Assembly: GCA_018332375.1 (NCBI GenBank)
Contig: BOPV01000001.1
Span: forward strand, 2,542,001 to 2,606,000
Direction: 5' to 3'
Length of the DNA: 64,000 bases
DNA from: Roseiterribacter gracilis
Lineage (GTDB): Bacteria > Pseudomonadota > Alphaproteobacteria > BOG-932 > Roseiterribacteraceae
The notes below the pieces were generated by a model. It searched no databases, was not told where the DNA came from, and saw only the letters and a program-made list of their open reading frames with translations. The first letter of the stretch is position 1, and the number at the start of each line of letters is the position of its first letter. The translations under genes and the position numbers were made by a program. Below, piece after piece: positions 35,600-44,596 of the stretch.

Positions 35600-36523
35600 T
35601 TAGTTCTTTTGGGGCATGCCCTGCGGGATCACGGTGGTCACAATCGACGCGTCGAGCGCTTCGTATTCGTGATAGCCGATCGCGGCGTACAGCTCGGCGC
35701 GGGTCTGCATGCGGTCGACCATGTTCTGCGTGCCGCCGTCGCGGCGGATCGCGTTGAACAGATCTTCCTGTGCCTTGGCGGCGCAGCGCAGCGCGCTGAC
35801 CGGCCAGATCACCATCTTGTAGCCCATCGCTTCGAATTCGCTGGCCGTGAAGAACGGCGTCTTGCCGAACTCGGTCATGTTGGCGAGCAGCGGCGTGCCC
35901 TGCATGCGGCGCGCGAATTCTTCGAACATCTCGCGCGTCGTCAGCGCTTCCGGGAAAATCGCATCGGCGCCGGCCTGCATATACAGCTTGGCGCGTGCGA
36001 CGGCGCCGTCCATGCCTTCGCTGGCGGCCGCGTCGGTGCGCGCGATGATGACCAGGTTGCGGCGCGCCTTGGCCGCCGCCGAAACTTTCGCCGCCATGTC
36101 GTGCGCGTCGGCAAGTTTCTTGTCGTTCAAGTGACCGCACTTCTTGGGCAGAAGCTGGTCTTCGAGATGCACCGCGCCGGCGCCCGCATCTTCGAACGTG
36201 CGCACCATGTGCATCACGTTGAGCGCCTCGCCATAGCCCGTGTCGCCATCCACCAGCACTGGCAAGGCCGATGCGCGCGCGACCTGGCGCACGAAGAAGG
36301 CCACTTCATCGACCGTGATGACGCCAAGGTCGGGCAAGCCCATCGACGCGGTCATCGCCGCGCCTGACAGGTACAAGGCTTCGAAGCCGGCCGCTTTGGC
36401 CTGGCGCGCAGCGAGACCGTTTTGCGTGCCGGGCAACTGCAGGATCTGCTTGCGGCCAAGCAGCTCGCGGAAACGTTCGCCCGCGGGCTTGGTCGGCAGG
36501 TCGGCTGCGGTGAGATAGATCAT
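35600..36523 (-). CDS. prpB: 2-Methylisocitrate lyase
   Basis: This 307-residue lyase cleaves 2-methylisocitrate to pyruvate and succinate. The family active-site motif KKCGH (Lys127 to His131, catalytic Cys129) and the metal-binding VDGDTGYG are visible, along with ARTDAAASEGMDGA. It is shorter than isocitrate lyase and lacks that enzyme's insert. It lies between prpD and prpC. Confidence 0.95.
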   Translation of the reverse strand: MIYLTAADLPTKPAGERFRELLGRKQILQLPGTQNGLAARQAKAAGFEALYLSGAAMTASMGLPDLGVITVDEVAFFVRQVARASALPVLVDGDTGYGEALNVMHMVRTFEDAGAGAVHLEDQLLPKKCGHLNDKKLADAHDMAAKVSAAAKARRNLVIIARTDAAASEGMDGAVARAKLYMQAGADAIFPEALTTREMFEEFARRMQGTPLLANMTEFGKTPFFTASEFEAMGYKMVIWPVSALRCAAKAQEDLFNAIRRDGGTQNMVDRMQTRAELYAAIGYHEYEALDASIVTTVIPQGMPQKN

Positions 36524-36543
36524 CTGGAATCTCCGATGCGAAA

Positions 36544-36584
36544 ACGGCGCGTCCGGTGATCTAAATTTGATCGGGGCGCGCCGT
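36544..36584. terminator. Long hairpin between prpD and prpB
   Basis: The arms acggcgcg (36544-36551) and cgcgccgt (36577-36584) form a strong stem, and gatc pairs inside the loop can extend it. There is no clear T-tract on either side. It lies in the 74-bp gap between prpD and prpB and may partly terminate transcription or set the relative level of the two genes. Confidence 0.45.
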
Positions 36585-36597
36585 CCTCAGACTGCAA

Positions 36598-38097
36598 TCA
36601 GAATAGGCCGGGTTTGCCGACGCTCAACTTGCCCGACGGCAAGGCGACGTTGAGGCCCAGCAGATCCTGCGCCGACAATTCGGGCAGGCGCTGCACCAGA
36701 TCGAGGAAGCGCTTCGACTCAGCTGCGTCGAGAATGCCCTCGGTCAGGATCTGGAACTTGCGCACATAGTGCTGGCGCACCCACGGCGTCGCACCCAGCG
36801 GATGCGCGTTGGCGACCGCCAGTTCGTCGACCAGCGTCTCGCCGTTCTTGAGCGTGATTTCGACCTTGCCGCCGAACGCTTTCACGTTCGGATCCGACGA
36901 GTGATAACGCGCGGTCCAGGCCGGATCTTCGACCGTGCTGATCTTCTTCCACAGCGCGACGGTGTCCGGACGCTGTGCGCGTTCCGGCGCGTAAGAACGC
37001 ACGTGATGCCATTCACCGTCCTGCAACGCGACCGCGATGATGTACATGATCGAATGGTCGAGCGTTTCGCGGCTCGCTTTGGGATCGAACTTCTGCGGAT
37101 CGTTCGAACCGGTGCCGATCACGTAGTGCGTGTGATGCGACGTGTGGATGACGATCTTTTCGACGTCGTCCCAGTTCTTGATCTTCTTGCCCATGCGGAA
37201 GGCGAGATCGATCAGCGCCTGGCTCTGATATTCGGCCGAATGTTCTTTGGTGTAGGTGTCGAGAATGGCGCGCTTGGATTCGCCCTTGCCCGGCAGCGGC
37301 ACTTTGTACTGCGCTTCCGGACCGTCGAGCATCCAGGCAACGACCGAATCTTCGCCTTCGTAAATCGGCGACGGTGCGCCTTCGCCGCGCATCGCGCGGT
37401 CGACCGCTTCAACCGCGAGTTTGCCCGCGTGGCTCGGCGCGAACGCTTTCCACGACGAGATTTCGCCCTTGCGGCTCTGGCGCGTCGAGGTGGTGACGTG
37501 CAGCGCCTGCTGCACCGCCTGGTAGATCACATCGGTGTCGAGCCCCAAGAGCGTTCCGAGGCCTGCAGCGGCCGAAGGTCCAAGATGCGCGACGTGATCG
37601 ATCTTGTGCTTGTGCAGGCAGATCGAACGGACGAGATCGACCTGGATTTCGTAGCCAGTGGCGAGGCCGCGGATCAGCGCCTTGCCGTCTTTGCCGACTT
37701 GCTGCGCGACCGCGAGGATCGCCGGAATGTTGTCGCCCGGGTGGCTGTAATCCGCCGCCAGGAACGTGTCGTGATAATCGAGCTCGCGCACGGCGGTGCC
37801 GTTCGCCCAGGCCGCCCATTCGGCGTGCACGCGCACGTCGGGGCCGCAGCCGAACACGGTGGCGCCGTTCGCGCGCGGATGCGCCAGCGCCTGCGCGCGC
37901 GCCGTCGTCACCGGACCGCGATTGATCGCGGCGATGGCGACCGATGCGTTGTCGATGATGCGGTTCACGATCATGTCGACCACGTCGCTTTCGACGGCGA
38001 CGGGGTCGGACGCGACCTCCGCGATCTTCCAGGCTAGCTGGTCGGCTTTGGGCAGGCGGTCGCGTTCGGGATGGACGCGCACATCATGGATTTGCAT
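36598..38097 (-). CDS. prpD: 2-Methylcitrate dehydratase (MmgE/PrpD family)
   Basis: This 499-residue protein dehydrates 2-methylcitrate to 2-methyl-cis-aconitate. The family pattern is seen as [36 protein letters not shown], the [18 protein letters not shown] block and [12 protein letters not shown]. It is the first gene of prpD-prpB-prpC on this strand. The start [11 protein letters not shown] is preferred over the longer frame. No PrpR regulator is adjacent. Confidence 0.94.
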   Translation of the reverse strand: MQIHDVRVHPERDRLPKADQLAWKIAEVASDPVAVESDVVDMIVNRIIDNASVAIAAINRGPVTTARAQALAHPRANGATVFGCGPDVRVHAEWAAWANGTAVRELDYHDTFLAADYSHPGDNIPAILAVAQQVGKDGKALIRGLATGYEIQVDLVRSICLHKHKIDHVAHLGPSAAAGLGTLLGLDTDVIYQAVQQALHVTTSTRQSRKGEISSWKAFAPSHAGKLAVEAVDRAMRGEGAPSPIYEGEDSVVAWMLDGPEAQYKVPLPGKGESKRAILDTYTKEHSAEYQSQALIDLAFRMGKKIKNWDDVEKIVIHTSHHTHYVIGTGSNDPQKFDPKASRETLDHSIMYIIAVALQDGEWHHVRSYAPERAQRPDTVALWKKISTVEDPAWTARYHSSDPNVKAFGGKVEITLKNGETLVDELAVANAHPLGATPWVRQHYVRKFQILTEGILDAAESKRFLDLVQRLPELSAQDLLGLNVALPSGKLSVGKPGLF

Positions 38098-38239
38098 GGG
38101 GCGATTTCTGTTCACGGTGTCGTGGAGATGCCGCGTTTTAGGCTTGGTATCTGGCCGCGCCAAGCCTTGCCGACGGTTGCCTGCTCTGCCGAACGACCTG
38201 TAGGTTCAGCCACAGGACGGATAGGCAGGGTTTCCCGAA

Positions 38240-38833
38240 ATGCTCGAAGATGTCGTCACGATCTTCAAACGGCTAACCGAGCGGCAGGTCTACACGCCGC
38301 AAGTTCATGTCTCGATCCCGATGCCTTCGAGTGGGCCAGTGGCACTCAACGACCGTCACGGCGATGCAATCCGTCGCCAACTTCGGTGGGCGGTAGGCAA
38401 TGTATTTCTCGCCGGCATCGAAAGCGGCGCCCGCACGATCGACACGCTGGCGACGATGGTCGGGGAATTGGTCGCGATCGCACTGGCAAATGCCGACCGC
38501 GATACGGCGGTCGAGATGCTGCGGCTGGCGCACCAGGCCGCGTCGCATATCGATATCGACACGGCCGACCTGCCCTGCGTGCCGCCCGTCGAAGAGATCG
38601 GGCAGCCGGGTGCCATCGCCTTTGTCGACCGTCTGGTCGAAGGCGGCATGCAGGCGGCGCTGTCGGGTTGCGAAGGCGTCACGCGCGAAACCGTGGTGCA
38701 GCGGCCGATGTTGATCGGCGTCGGCATGATGGCCGACCAGCTGGGCTGGAACGCGACGATGGACGTGCTGGCCGAGCTACTCGAATACGCGCGCGACCAG
38801 GTCGAAAAAGAAACGCCGCGCGGGCTGCAGTAA
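38240..38833 (+). CDS. Protein of unknown function
   Basis: This 197-residue soluble, mostly helical protein opens with MLEDVVTIFKRLTERQVYTP and holds an FLAGIESGARTIDTLATMVG segment and a VTRETVVQRPMLIGVGMMADQLGW segment. I do not recognise a domain and see no signal peptide or membrane helix. It is a single gene with its own terminator, divergent from prpD. Confidence 0.7.
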   Translation: MLEDVVTIFKRLTERQVYTPQVHVSIPMPSSGPVALNDRHGDAIRRQLRWAVGNVFLAGIESGARTIDTLATMVGELVAIALANADRDTAVEMLRLAHQAASHIDIDTADLPCVPPVEEIGQPGAIAFVDRLVEGGMQAALSGCEGVTRETVVQRPMLIGVGMMADQLGWNATMDVLAELLEYARDQVEKETPRGLQ

Positions 38834-38851
38834 GCGCCGCGCACCAACGAA

Positions 38852-38880
38852 AACGCCCGCCAGGGAAGCTGGCGGGCGTT
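38852..38880. terminator. Bidirectional intrinsic terminator
   Basis: A perfect 12-bp stem, aacgcccgccag / ctggcgggcgtt (38852-38863 and 38869-38880), has a 5-base loop. It has short A and T runs at its ends on both strands. It ends both the unknown gene at 38240 and the convergent tonB gene. Confidence 0.88.
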
Positions 38881-38906
38881 TGTCGTTTCGGCGGTGTTGG
38901 CGCTGC

Positions 38907-39509
38907 TTATTTCAGCTTGAACACGACCTTGTACTGACGGCCGGGACTGTCGACGGGCTTGCCGTCTTTGGTGCCCGGATCGAACGTCCAACGCTCGAAG
39001 GCGCGCTTGGCGGCCGACGCGAACTGATAGCCTTCGGGGCTTTCCTCGATGACTTCGACGTCCGCGACCGTACCGTCGGCTTTGATGGTGAAGCGCATCG
39101 TGGCGTAGCCCTCGATGTTTCGCTCCTGCGCCCGCTCCGGATATGTCGGCTGCGGACCGCTTTTCTTCTGCGGCTGCGACATCGGCAGCACTTTGTCGGT
39201 CGTGATCGTGGTCGGCGGACCCGGACGACGTTCCAAGTTGGGCTGCGGCGGGATCGGCAGATCCGGCACCGTGGTCGGCACCTGCACGATCTTCGACGGA
39301 GTCGGGATGAAGAGCGGACGCTCTTGCACCTTCGGCTGTTCCGGCGGCGGCGGCGGGGGTGGCGGTGGCGGTGGCGGTGGTGGCGGGGCGACGAGGTCGA
39401 TGACCTGCTCTTCCGGCGGCTGTTCGACCGCGTGGAAGCTCAGCGCATACGCCAGGTAGATCGCGAGCACGACGTGTGCCCCGAACGAGATGATGATGCC
39501 TGGGCGCAT
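38907..39509 (-). CDS. tonB: TonB energy-transducing protein
   Basis: This 200-residue protein has an N-terminal membrane anchor (about 5-25). A run of 15 prolines starts near residue 42, and a short PxxP-rich periplasmic linker follows. The C-terminal TonB domain (about 115-198) has PTYPERAQERNIEGYATMRF and FERWTFDPGTKDGKPV. It links the ExbB/ExbD motor to outer-membrane receptors for iron complexes or other ligands. It is the last gene of exbB-exbD-exbD-tonB. Confidence 0.93.
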   Translation of the reverse strand: MRPGIIISFGAHVVLAIYLAYALSFHAVEQPPEEQVIDLVAPPPPPPPPPPPPPPPEQPKVQERPLFIPTPSKIVQVPTTVPDLPIPPQPNLERRPGPPTTITTDKVLPMSQPQKKSGPQPTYPERAQERNIEGYATMRFTIKADGTVADVEVIEESPEGYQFASAAKRAFERWTFDPGTKDGKPVDSPGRQYKVVFKLK

Positions 39510-39513
39510 TCGA

Positions 39514-39957
39514 CTACTTCACCAGCTCTTCGCCGACGAGCGCGACTTTGTAGAAGCCCGCGTCGCGCAGCCGGTTCATCAACTCCAGCACCTTGCGGTA
39601 CTGGGTCGTCTGATCGCTACGAAGATAGATACGCGCGGTGTCGCGCGCTTCCGGCGGAATCTCTTTTTCGAGCTTCGCACCGAGTTCTTCGATCGAACCG
39701 ATCGGGTTATCGCCGATATAGACTTTGCCGTTCTGCTGTAGCGACAGGAACACCGGCTTGTTCGGGTTTCCTTCCGGATTCGCATTCGACTTCGGCAGTT
39801 CAACTTTCACGTTCACGGAGGCGAGCGGTGCCGCCACCATGAAAATGATCAGGAGAACCAGCATCACGTCCACGAAGGGCGTGACGTTGATCTCACTATT
39901 TTCGTCGAAGGCGGCGTTCTTCCCTCCGCCGCCTCCGGCTCCGAGCTTCATGCCCAT
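39514..39957 (-). CDS. exbD: ExbD/TolR family protein (second copy)
   Basis: This 147-residue biopolymer transport protein has a cytoplasmic N-terminus with a GGGGGK stretch. One helix (about 25-45) carries the proton-path Asp in INVTPFVDVMLVLLIIFM. A periplasmic domain includes RTAQ-like LRSDQTTQYRKVLELMNRLRDAGF. Its ATG lies 19 bp after the first exbD stop. It resembles the first copy in length and order. Confidence 0.92.
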   Translation of the reverse strand: MGMKLGAGGGGGKNAAFDENSEINVTPFVDVMLVLLIIFMVAAPLASVNVKVELPKSNANPEGNPNKPVFLSLQQNGKVYIGDNPIGSIEELGAKLEKEIPPEARDTARIYLRSDQTTQYRKVLELMNRLRDAGFYKVALVGEELVK

Positions 39958-39976
39958 TGCGTTGGCTTCCCCGTCG

Positions 39977-40420
39977 TCAGCCGGTCGTGCTTTCGCCGAC
40001 CAGTCCGATCTTTTTGAGCTTCGCGTCGCGCAGCAGGTTCATCAGATCCATGACGGATTTGTACTGAACGTCGAGGTCTGCGCGGATGTAGACGGCTTTG
40101 TCGTCTCGCTTTTCGAGAGGAACCTGCTTGTCGATTTCGGCCGGCAGTTCAGCGACGGAAGCGATCTGTGTGTCACCGACATACAGAGTTCCGTCCTGCT
40201 GCAGACTGATAAAGAGCGGCTTGTTGTTCTCGTCCGGCGGTGACGGCGTCGAGTTGGTCGGCGGCAGATCGACCTTCGTGTTCACGGTCGCCAGAGGCGC
40301 CGAGACCATGAAGATGATCAGCAGCACCAACATGATGTCCACGAAGGGCGTCACGTTGATGTTCGCGTTTTCAGCGAACCCGCCGGCGCTAGGCGCGCCT
40401 TTGCCGAGCTGTACTCCCAT
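39977..40420 (-). CDS. exbD: ExbD/TolR family protein (first copy)
   Basis: This 147-residue protein has the INVTPFVDIMLVLLIIFMVS helix with the conserved Asp and the periplasmic segment YIRADLDVQYKSVMDLMNLL. Compared with the other copy, the linker after the helix is different (PPTNSTPSPPDENNK), so the two are not recent identical duplicates. With ExbB it forms the proton channel that energises TonB. Confidence 0.92.
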   Translation of the reverse strand: MGVQLGKGAPSAGGFAENANINVTPFVDIMLVLLIIFMVSAPLATVNTKVDLPPTNSTPSPPDENNKPLFISLQQDGTLYVGDTQIASVAELPAEIDKQVPLEKRDDKAVYIRADLDVQYKSVMDLMNLLRDAKLKKIGLVGESTTG

Positions 40421-40447
40421 AGGATTGAGTCCCCTTTAAATCGAGGC

Positions 40448-41371
40448 TCAGACCTTGTGGTCGAGGTAGCGCGACAGAACCGTCTGGAATTCGCCGACGA
40501 AGCCGTTCATGCGGTTATTAAAGTCGCCGATCTGACGGGCGAACTTGTTGTAGAAAATAACCGCCGGGATGGCCGCAACGAGACCAATCGCGGTCGCCAT
40601 CAACGCTTCCGCGATACCAGGCGCCACAACCGCGAGGTTGGTCGTCTGCGTGTTCGCGATGCCGATGAACGCGTTCATGATGCCCCACACCGTGCCGAAC
40701 AGACCGACGAACGGCGAGACCGAGCCGATCGAGGCGAGCACGCCCATGCCGGCGCCGAGGCGCTGGCTTTCGGCAGCTTCGGTGATTTCCATCGCCGTAC
40801 GGGTGCGGTCTTCGACGTGTGCGCGCAGTTCCGGATGCGCAGCAGCGCCCGGCGTCAGCGACAGGCGAAGCTCTTCCATGCCCGACTTGAAGATGTTGAT
40901 CAGCGGGTGGTTCTTTTCGTTCTGAACCTTGGCGTAGGCCTCATCGAGCGTCGACGAGTTGCGGAACGTCTTCAGGAACTGTTCCGAGCGGCGGTTCAGC
41001 GACGCGAAGAAGAAGCTCTTGTCGAGCAGAATGGCCCAGGTCCAAACCGAAGCCAGCGCCAGCGCGATCATGACGACCTTCACGATGATGGTCGCGTTCA
41101 TGAACATGCCGACCGGCGACAGGTCGTGTGCAAGCTGCGGCGGGGCGCCGGCGCTCGGCGCGGCGGCGTCGGTGCTCGGGGCAGCCGGCGCGGTCGCCGT
41201 CGGCGCGCTGCTCGGGGGTGTCGTCGGGGCCGGGGCTGCCGTCGTCGGGGCAGCCGGCGCTGCCGGCGTCTGCTGCGCCATCAACGGCGCTGACGTGGCG
41301 AGCGCGGCAACGCCGACGATCGCAGCCAGAGCGAGACGGAGGCGCACCGAAGTCAGAAACGAAGCTCGCAT
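40448..41371 (-). CDS. exbB: ExbB/TolQ proton-channel protein with Ala/Pro-rich N-terminus
   Basis: This 307-residue protein has a signal-peptide-like start and a long Ala/Pro/Thr-rich stretch at about 33-85. The MotA/TolQ/ExbB core begins near 95: first helix MNATIIVKVVMIALALASVW, then GVLASIGSVSPFVGLFGTVWGIMNAF and AEALMATAIGLVAAIPAVIFYN. The extended N-terminus is found in a subgroup of alphaproteobacterial ExbB. It is the first gene of the TonB motor operon. Confidence 0.93.
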   Translation of the reverse strand: MRASFLTSVRLRLALAAIVGVAALATSAPLMAQQTPAAPAAPTTAAPAPTTPPSSAPTATAPAAPSTDAAAPSAGAPPQLAHDLSPVGMFMNATIIVKVVMIALALASVWTWAILLDKSFFFASLNRRSEQFLKTFRNSSTLDEAYAKVQNEKNHPLINIFKSGMEELRLSLTPGAAAHPELRAHVEDRTRTAMEITEAAESQRLGAGMGVLASIGSVSPFVGLFGTVWGIMNAFIGIANTQTTNLAVVAPGIAEALMATAIGLVAAIPAVIFYNKFARQIGDFNNRMNGFVGEFQTVLSRYLDHKV

Positions 41372-41780
41372 GGTTCCACTTTCATTGTTGATTCAACGAT
41401 CCGACGCCCGCGTACAACGCAGTAGCGGCCGAAGCCGCCTCTTTCCGGCGCCGGTGCCCGCCCACGAGGACGGGCGGAAGACTCCCTGTGTACATGCGCC
41501 CCGCGCGGCCGAGTCCGGCGAGGGCGCGGCACCATAGAACTCGAAAGCGCGGCGATGCAAACGGAGAATCCGGCTGCGCCGCAAGCATCGTTCAGTCCGA
41601 TAAACGCCGCTATTCCGCAGGATTATTAGGCCAAGTTCATGTCGCGCAAGCGGTGAACCCGCATGCGCCAACCCGCGACTTTGCCGCGCAGTTCCCTGAA
41701 ATTGCGAATCGCCGACCTGTTCGGCACGCGGATTCACGCAGGAATTTCTCCGCGTGTAACAGGAGCGTGTCGTTGGCGCC
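41372..41780. other. 409-bp gap without a convincing gene
   Basis: This stretch between exbB and the receiver-PAS gene holds only frames that are antisense or without codon bias. It must contain the exbB promoter. A small palindrome gttga-t-tcaac lies at 41387-41397, just upstream of the exbB start, and a hairpin-forming cgccc/gggcg pair lies near 41458-41476. No Fur box of classical form was seen. Confidence 0.6.
41387..41397. promoter_or_regulatory. Small palindrome upstream of exbB
   Basis: The sequence gttgattcaac has 5-bp arms around a single base and lies 16 bp before the exbB ATG. It might be an operator half or chance; the evidence is weak. Confidence 0.25.
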
Positions 41781-42629
41781 TCAGGGAATCAGCGCAGCAG
41801 CCAACATCGCAGCCGGATCGGCGGTCGCTTCGGCCGGCGCGAACAGAAGGACAATTTCCCCGTTGTCCCCATCGCCGATGGGACAAGCGTGCAGGCGCAG
41901 ATTGAGCGGCGCGCCGCTGCCGCCATGCATGGAAGTTGCGATCACGATCGGCCCGCGCTCGCGCCGCGCCTTGGCTTCGGCGCGCAGCGCGTCGCGTTCG
42001 AGCCGCAGCGGCGACAGGATTTCGGTCATCGCGCTGCCCGGCAGCTCGTCTAGCCGCTTGTCCGTCATGGCGGCGAAGGCGCGATTGGCGAATCCGACCC
42101 GCTGATCGGGTCCCACCGAGAGCACCGGCCAGATAATCGCATCCAACACGTCGCGATAGCGGCGCGTACGCTGTCCGACTTCTTCTTCGATCCGCACTGT
42201 GTCCAGCGCCCGTTCGCGACCCAACGCCAGCCGGTCGATCGCAAGCTGTTTCATCGCGCGCGCCGCCGACAGCGTGTTGCGGACGCGGATCGCAAGTTCG
42301 CGGTGATCGACCGGTGACGACAGAAAATCTGCAACCCCCGCTTCCAACGATTCGTACAAGGTCGCACGGTCGCGCAGCGCGGTAACAACGATGATCGCGC
42401 CGTGGAAGTTTGGATCGGCGCGGCACCGCCGTACAAATTCGGCGCCCGTCATCGTTGGCATCGAAAAATCGGTGATGATCAGATCGGGGTCACCCCCACG
42501 CACCGCGAGCAATGCCTCGTCGGGTGTGGCAAATGTCCGGACGATCGCGTCGCCCTCGATGCCGCGAACCAGCCGTTCGAGAATCAAACGGTTGGTGGCG
42601 TTATCATCGACAATCAGAATCTCAGTCAT
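41781..42629 (-). CDS. Receiver-PAS signalling protein
   Basis: This 282-residue protein has an N-terminal receiver domain (IVDDNATNRLIL, phosphoacceptor Asp54 in LIITDFSMPTMTGAEF, Thr in IVVTALRD, and a Ser-Pro in place of the usual Lys-Pro in FLSSPVDH). A coiled linker follows, then a PAS-like domain (DAIIWPVLSVGPDQRVGFAN and on). No kinase, HD-GYP or GGDEF output is present. The missing Lys may lower phosphorylation-driven switching. It begins at MTEILIVDD; the upstream extension is not supported. Confidence 0.82.
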   Translation of the reverse strand: MTEILIVDDNATNRLILERLVRGIEGDAIVRTFATPDEALLAVRGGDPDLIITDFSMPTMTGAEFVRRCRADPNFHGAIIVVTALRDRATLYESLEAGVADFLSSPVDHRELAIRVRNTLSAARAMKQLAIDRLALGRERALDTVRIEEEVGQRTRRYRDVLDAIIWPVLSVGPDQRVGFANRAFAAMTDKRLDELPGSAMTEILSPLRLERDALRAEAKARRERGPIVIATSMHGGSGAPLNLRLHACPIGDGDNGEIVLLFAPAEATADPAAMLAAALIP

Positions 42630-42707
42630 ACAGTCGGTCGCCAGTCGCGTCGCATCACGCACGTGTGTCTTGTCTTCACGCAAGAGACAAGCGTTCTGGA
42701 ATCGCCG

Positions 42708-44312
42708 CTACGTACGGCTCTTCGAAGAATTGGGCGACGGCAGCTTCGACGTCTTCCAATTGAACCTTCCGCCACTAAAAGCAGCAGCCTGCTGACCATG
42801 CTGGCTGGCTGCGCCCACAAAGCCGCCGCCCGTATCCTGCGTTTGCGCCCACGCGCTGGCATAGGCAGCAGCCTTGCCCATCAAGCCGATGCCGATCATC
42901 GGAATCAGCAGCATGTAGAGAAAGCGCGAATCGAACAGCGACATGTTCAGTGCCGGATCGCGCCGGGCAATCGCGTCGAACAGATCCTTGAAGCTGGTGA
43001 AGGTCACCGAGTCAGTCGACAGAATGGCCGGCGTATAGGCGATCAGCGCCGCGACCAGCGCCACCGGCAGTGCTACGAACGCGACCGTCAACATCGCATG
43101 CAGCGCCATGCGCAGCGCCTGCATGAAGTATTTTCCGCCGCCGGGAAATGCGGGCGCCGCCAACCAGAACGGCGCCATCACCGTCAACAAGGTCGCGGCA
43201 ACCAGCGTGTCGATCAGATAGAACGCGATCAGCACGGTGAAGAAGCCGTACAGGCCCATGATCAACCAACCGCCGCCTTGCTGCAGCACTTCTTGCGTGC
43301 CGGTGGTGATGCCGTCGCGCAGGATCGTATTGGCGGATTCCATCAGGATGTTGTGCTTGTCCAACGTCGCCATCTTGCCGCCGAGCACAAAACCGACGGC
43401 GATCATGCGGTTCATGCGCGCCAGCGAACACAACATGCCGCCGATCGCAGCATTGTTCACCGTGACGCCGACCGACGATTGATCGATCGACGCGCTTTGC
43501 TGCGTCAGGATCGGCCGCAGAACGTAGGATTCCGGGCTGTCGCCGGCGACGCCCAGAATCGCAAACGCATTGAGGTTGCAGCCTGGAATGTGATCCAGCC
43601 CGTCGACATCGCCGGTTCCGTCCCCGCGCGACACCGCCATCGAGGCCGTGGCGAACGAGCCGTTGGGCGAAATCATTTCACCAGCTGCGAGAATGATGCG
43701 CGGCAGTTCCACCAAGGTCGCTGTGAAGGGTTGGTAGATCCAATCGAGATAGCGCCGCAGCCCAGGATAATTCTGCGCCTCTTGCGCGTCCCAGATCGTC
43801 ACGACTGGCGTTTCAGGGCGCCCGCCGCCGAAAAACAGCAAAATGCCGACCAGCAACAGCGACCGCAGGAACAGGCTGCGCAACATGGCCGGACCGCGCT
43901 GCGCATCGCCGAACGCCAGCGCGACGCGCAAAATGGAGAACACCATGAAGACCGCAAATCCGGTCACCAGCGCGTCGTAAAAATAGACGGTGAAGGCGAC
44001 GAACAAGGTCGCGGCGAGCAAGGCCGCGCCTTGATAGACGGTGCCGATCACATCGCACATCGCGCAGCTCTTCACGAACGACACGTATTGATAGGTGATC
44101 GCATTGGCGAGCGCGGCCGGGTTGACCGGCGTTTCGTCCTTCTTGCTCGCTGCGACCTGCGTCACCGATTGCGCCACGACCGGTCGCAATCCGCCGGCAA
44201 TCGGCACGGCTGCATGCGGCTGCGCCCACAGGCCAAGCCAGAAGAACAACCCGATCGCAGCCAGTGCGACGATGCGCCGGCGGCTGGTGGCAAAGCGAAA
44301 CCAGCCGCTCAT
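42708..44312 (-). CDS. Type IV secretion VirB6/TrbL-like membrane protein
   Basis: This 534-residue polytopic membrane protein has an N-terminal signal-like helix, a conserved Cys pair (SCAMCDVIGTVYQ), then helices around 95-165. A long hydrophilic loop follows (about 170-320), then a dense cluster of helices (about 355-445). The pattern resembles VirB6/TrbL/DotA-like channel proteins of type IV secretion, but I cannot assign a subfamily. The C-terminus is Gly/Ser/Ala-rich. It starts in a 4-bp overlap with the small upstream gene. No other secretion genes (VirB4, VirB11, VirD4) are in the window. Confidence 0.6.
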   Translation of the reverse strand: MSGWFRFATSRRRIVALAAIGLFFWLGLWAQPHAAVPIAGGLRPVVAQSVTQVAASKKDETPVNPAALANAITYQYVSFVKSCAMCDVIGTVYQGAALLAATLFVAFTVYFYDALVTGFAVFMVFSILRVALAFGDAQRGPAMLRSLFLRSLLLVGILLFFGGGRPETPVVTIWDAQEAQNYPGLRRYLDWIYQPFTATLVELPRIILAAGEMISPNGSFATASMAVSRGDGTGDVDGLDHIPGCNLNAFAILGVAGDSPESYVLRPILTQQSASIDQSSVGVTVNNAAIGGMLCSLARMNRMIAVGFVLGGKMATLDKHNILMESANTILRDGITTGTQEVLQQGGGWLIMGLYGFFTVLIAFYLIDTLVAATLLTVMAPFWLAAPAFPGGGKYFMQALRMALHAMLTVAFVALPVALVAALIAYTPAILSTDSVTFTSFKDLFDAIARRDPALNMSLFDSRFLYMLLIPMIGIGLMGKAAAYASAWAQTQDTGGGFVGAASQHGQQAAAFSGGRFNWKTSKLPSPNSSKSRT

Positions 44313-44521
44313 CGAAACCAGCGTGCGCGAAAGCGCGGCACGAAGGCCGCAAGCGCCAACACGACGAACGCGATCGCCGAAACCAAGATTGCGAGCGGCA
44401 CGATCAAGCCGCCGCCGCTCCAGCGATCCAACAGGACCAACAACACGACCAGCACCAACCCCGCCTGCGGCCGCAACCACCAGGGCGCACGCGGCGCCGT
44501 CTCGTCGGTTTGCTCGTCCAC
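44309..44521 (-). CDS. Small two-helix membrane protein
   Basis: A 70-residue protein starts at a GTG preceded by a good GAGAGG ribosome-binding site. It has two hydrophobic segments (about 21-31 and 38-60) and a basic end (RFRARWFR). Its stop overlaps the start of the VirB6/TrbL-like gene (ATGA), so both are translated together. I do not recognise a family. Confidence 0.65.
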   Translation of the reverse strand: MDEQTDETAPRAPWWLRPQAGLVLVVLLVLLDRWSGGGLIVPLAILVSAIAFVVLALAAFVPRFRARWFR

Positions 44522-44576
44522 GCAACGCCTCTCGACCCAGGAAAGCCATGAGATTAACTTGAAGAACACGGAAAGC

Positions 44577-44590
44577 AACGTTATTACGTT
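44577..44590. promoter_or_regulatory. Palindrome in divergent promoter region
   Basis: The sequence aacgttattacgtt has 5-bp arms aacgt/acgtt around tatt. It lies in the AT-rich 75-bp gap between the small membrane protein gene and the lytic transglycosylase gene, 6 bp before the GTG of the latter. It could be an operator shared by the two divergent units. Confidence 0.45.
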
Positions 44591-44596
44591 ATCATC

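Noticed and set aside
39346..39394. GGC/GGT-rich stretch as a simple microsatellite
   Set aside because: It encodes the proline run of TonB in frame on the minus strand, which explains it.
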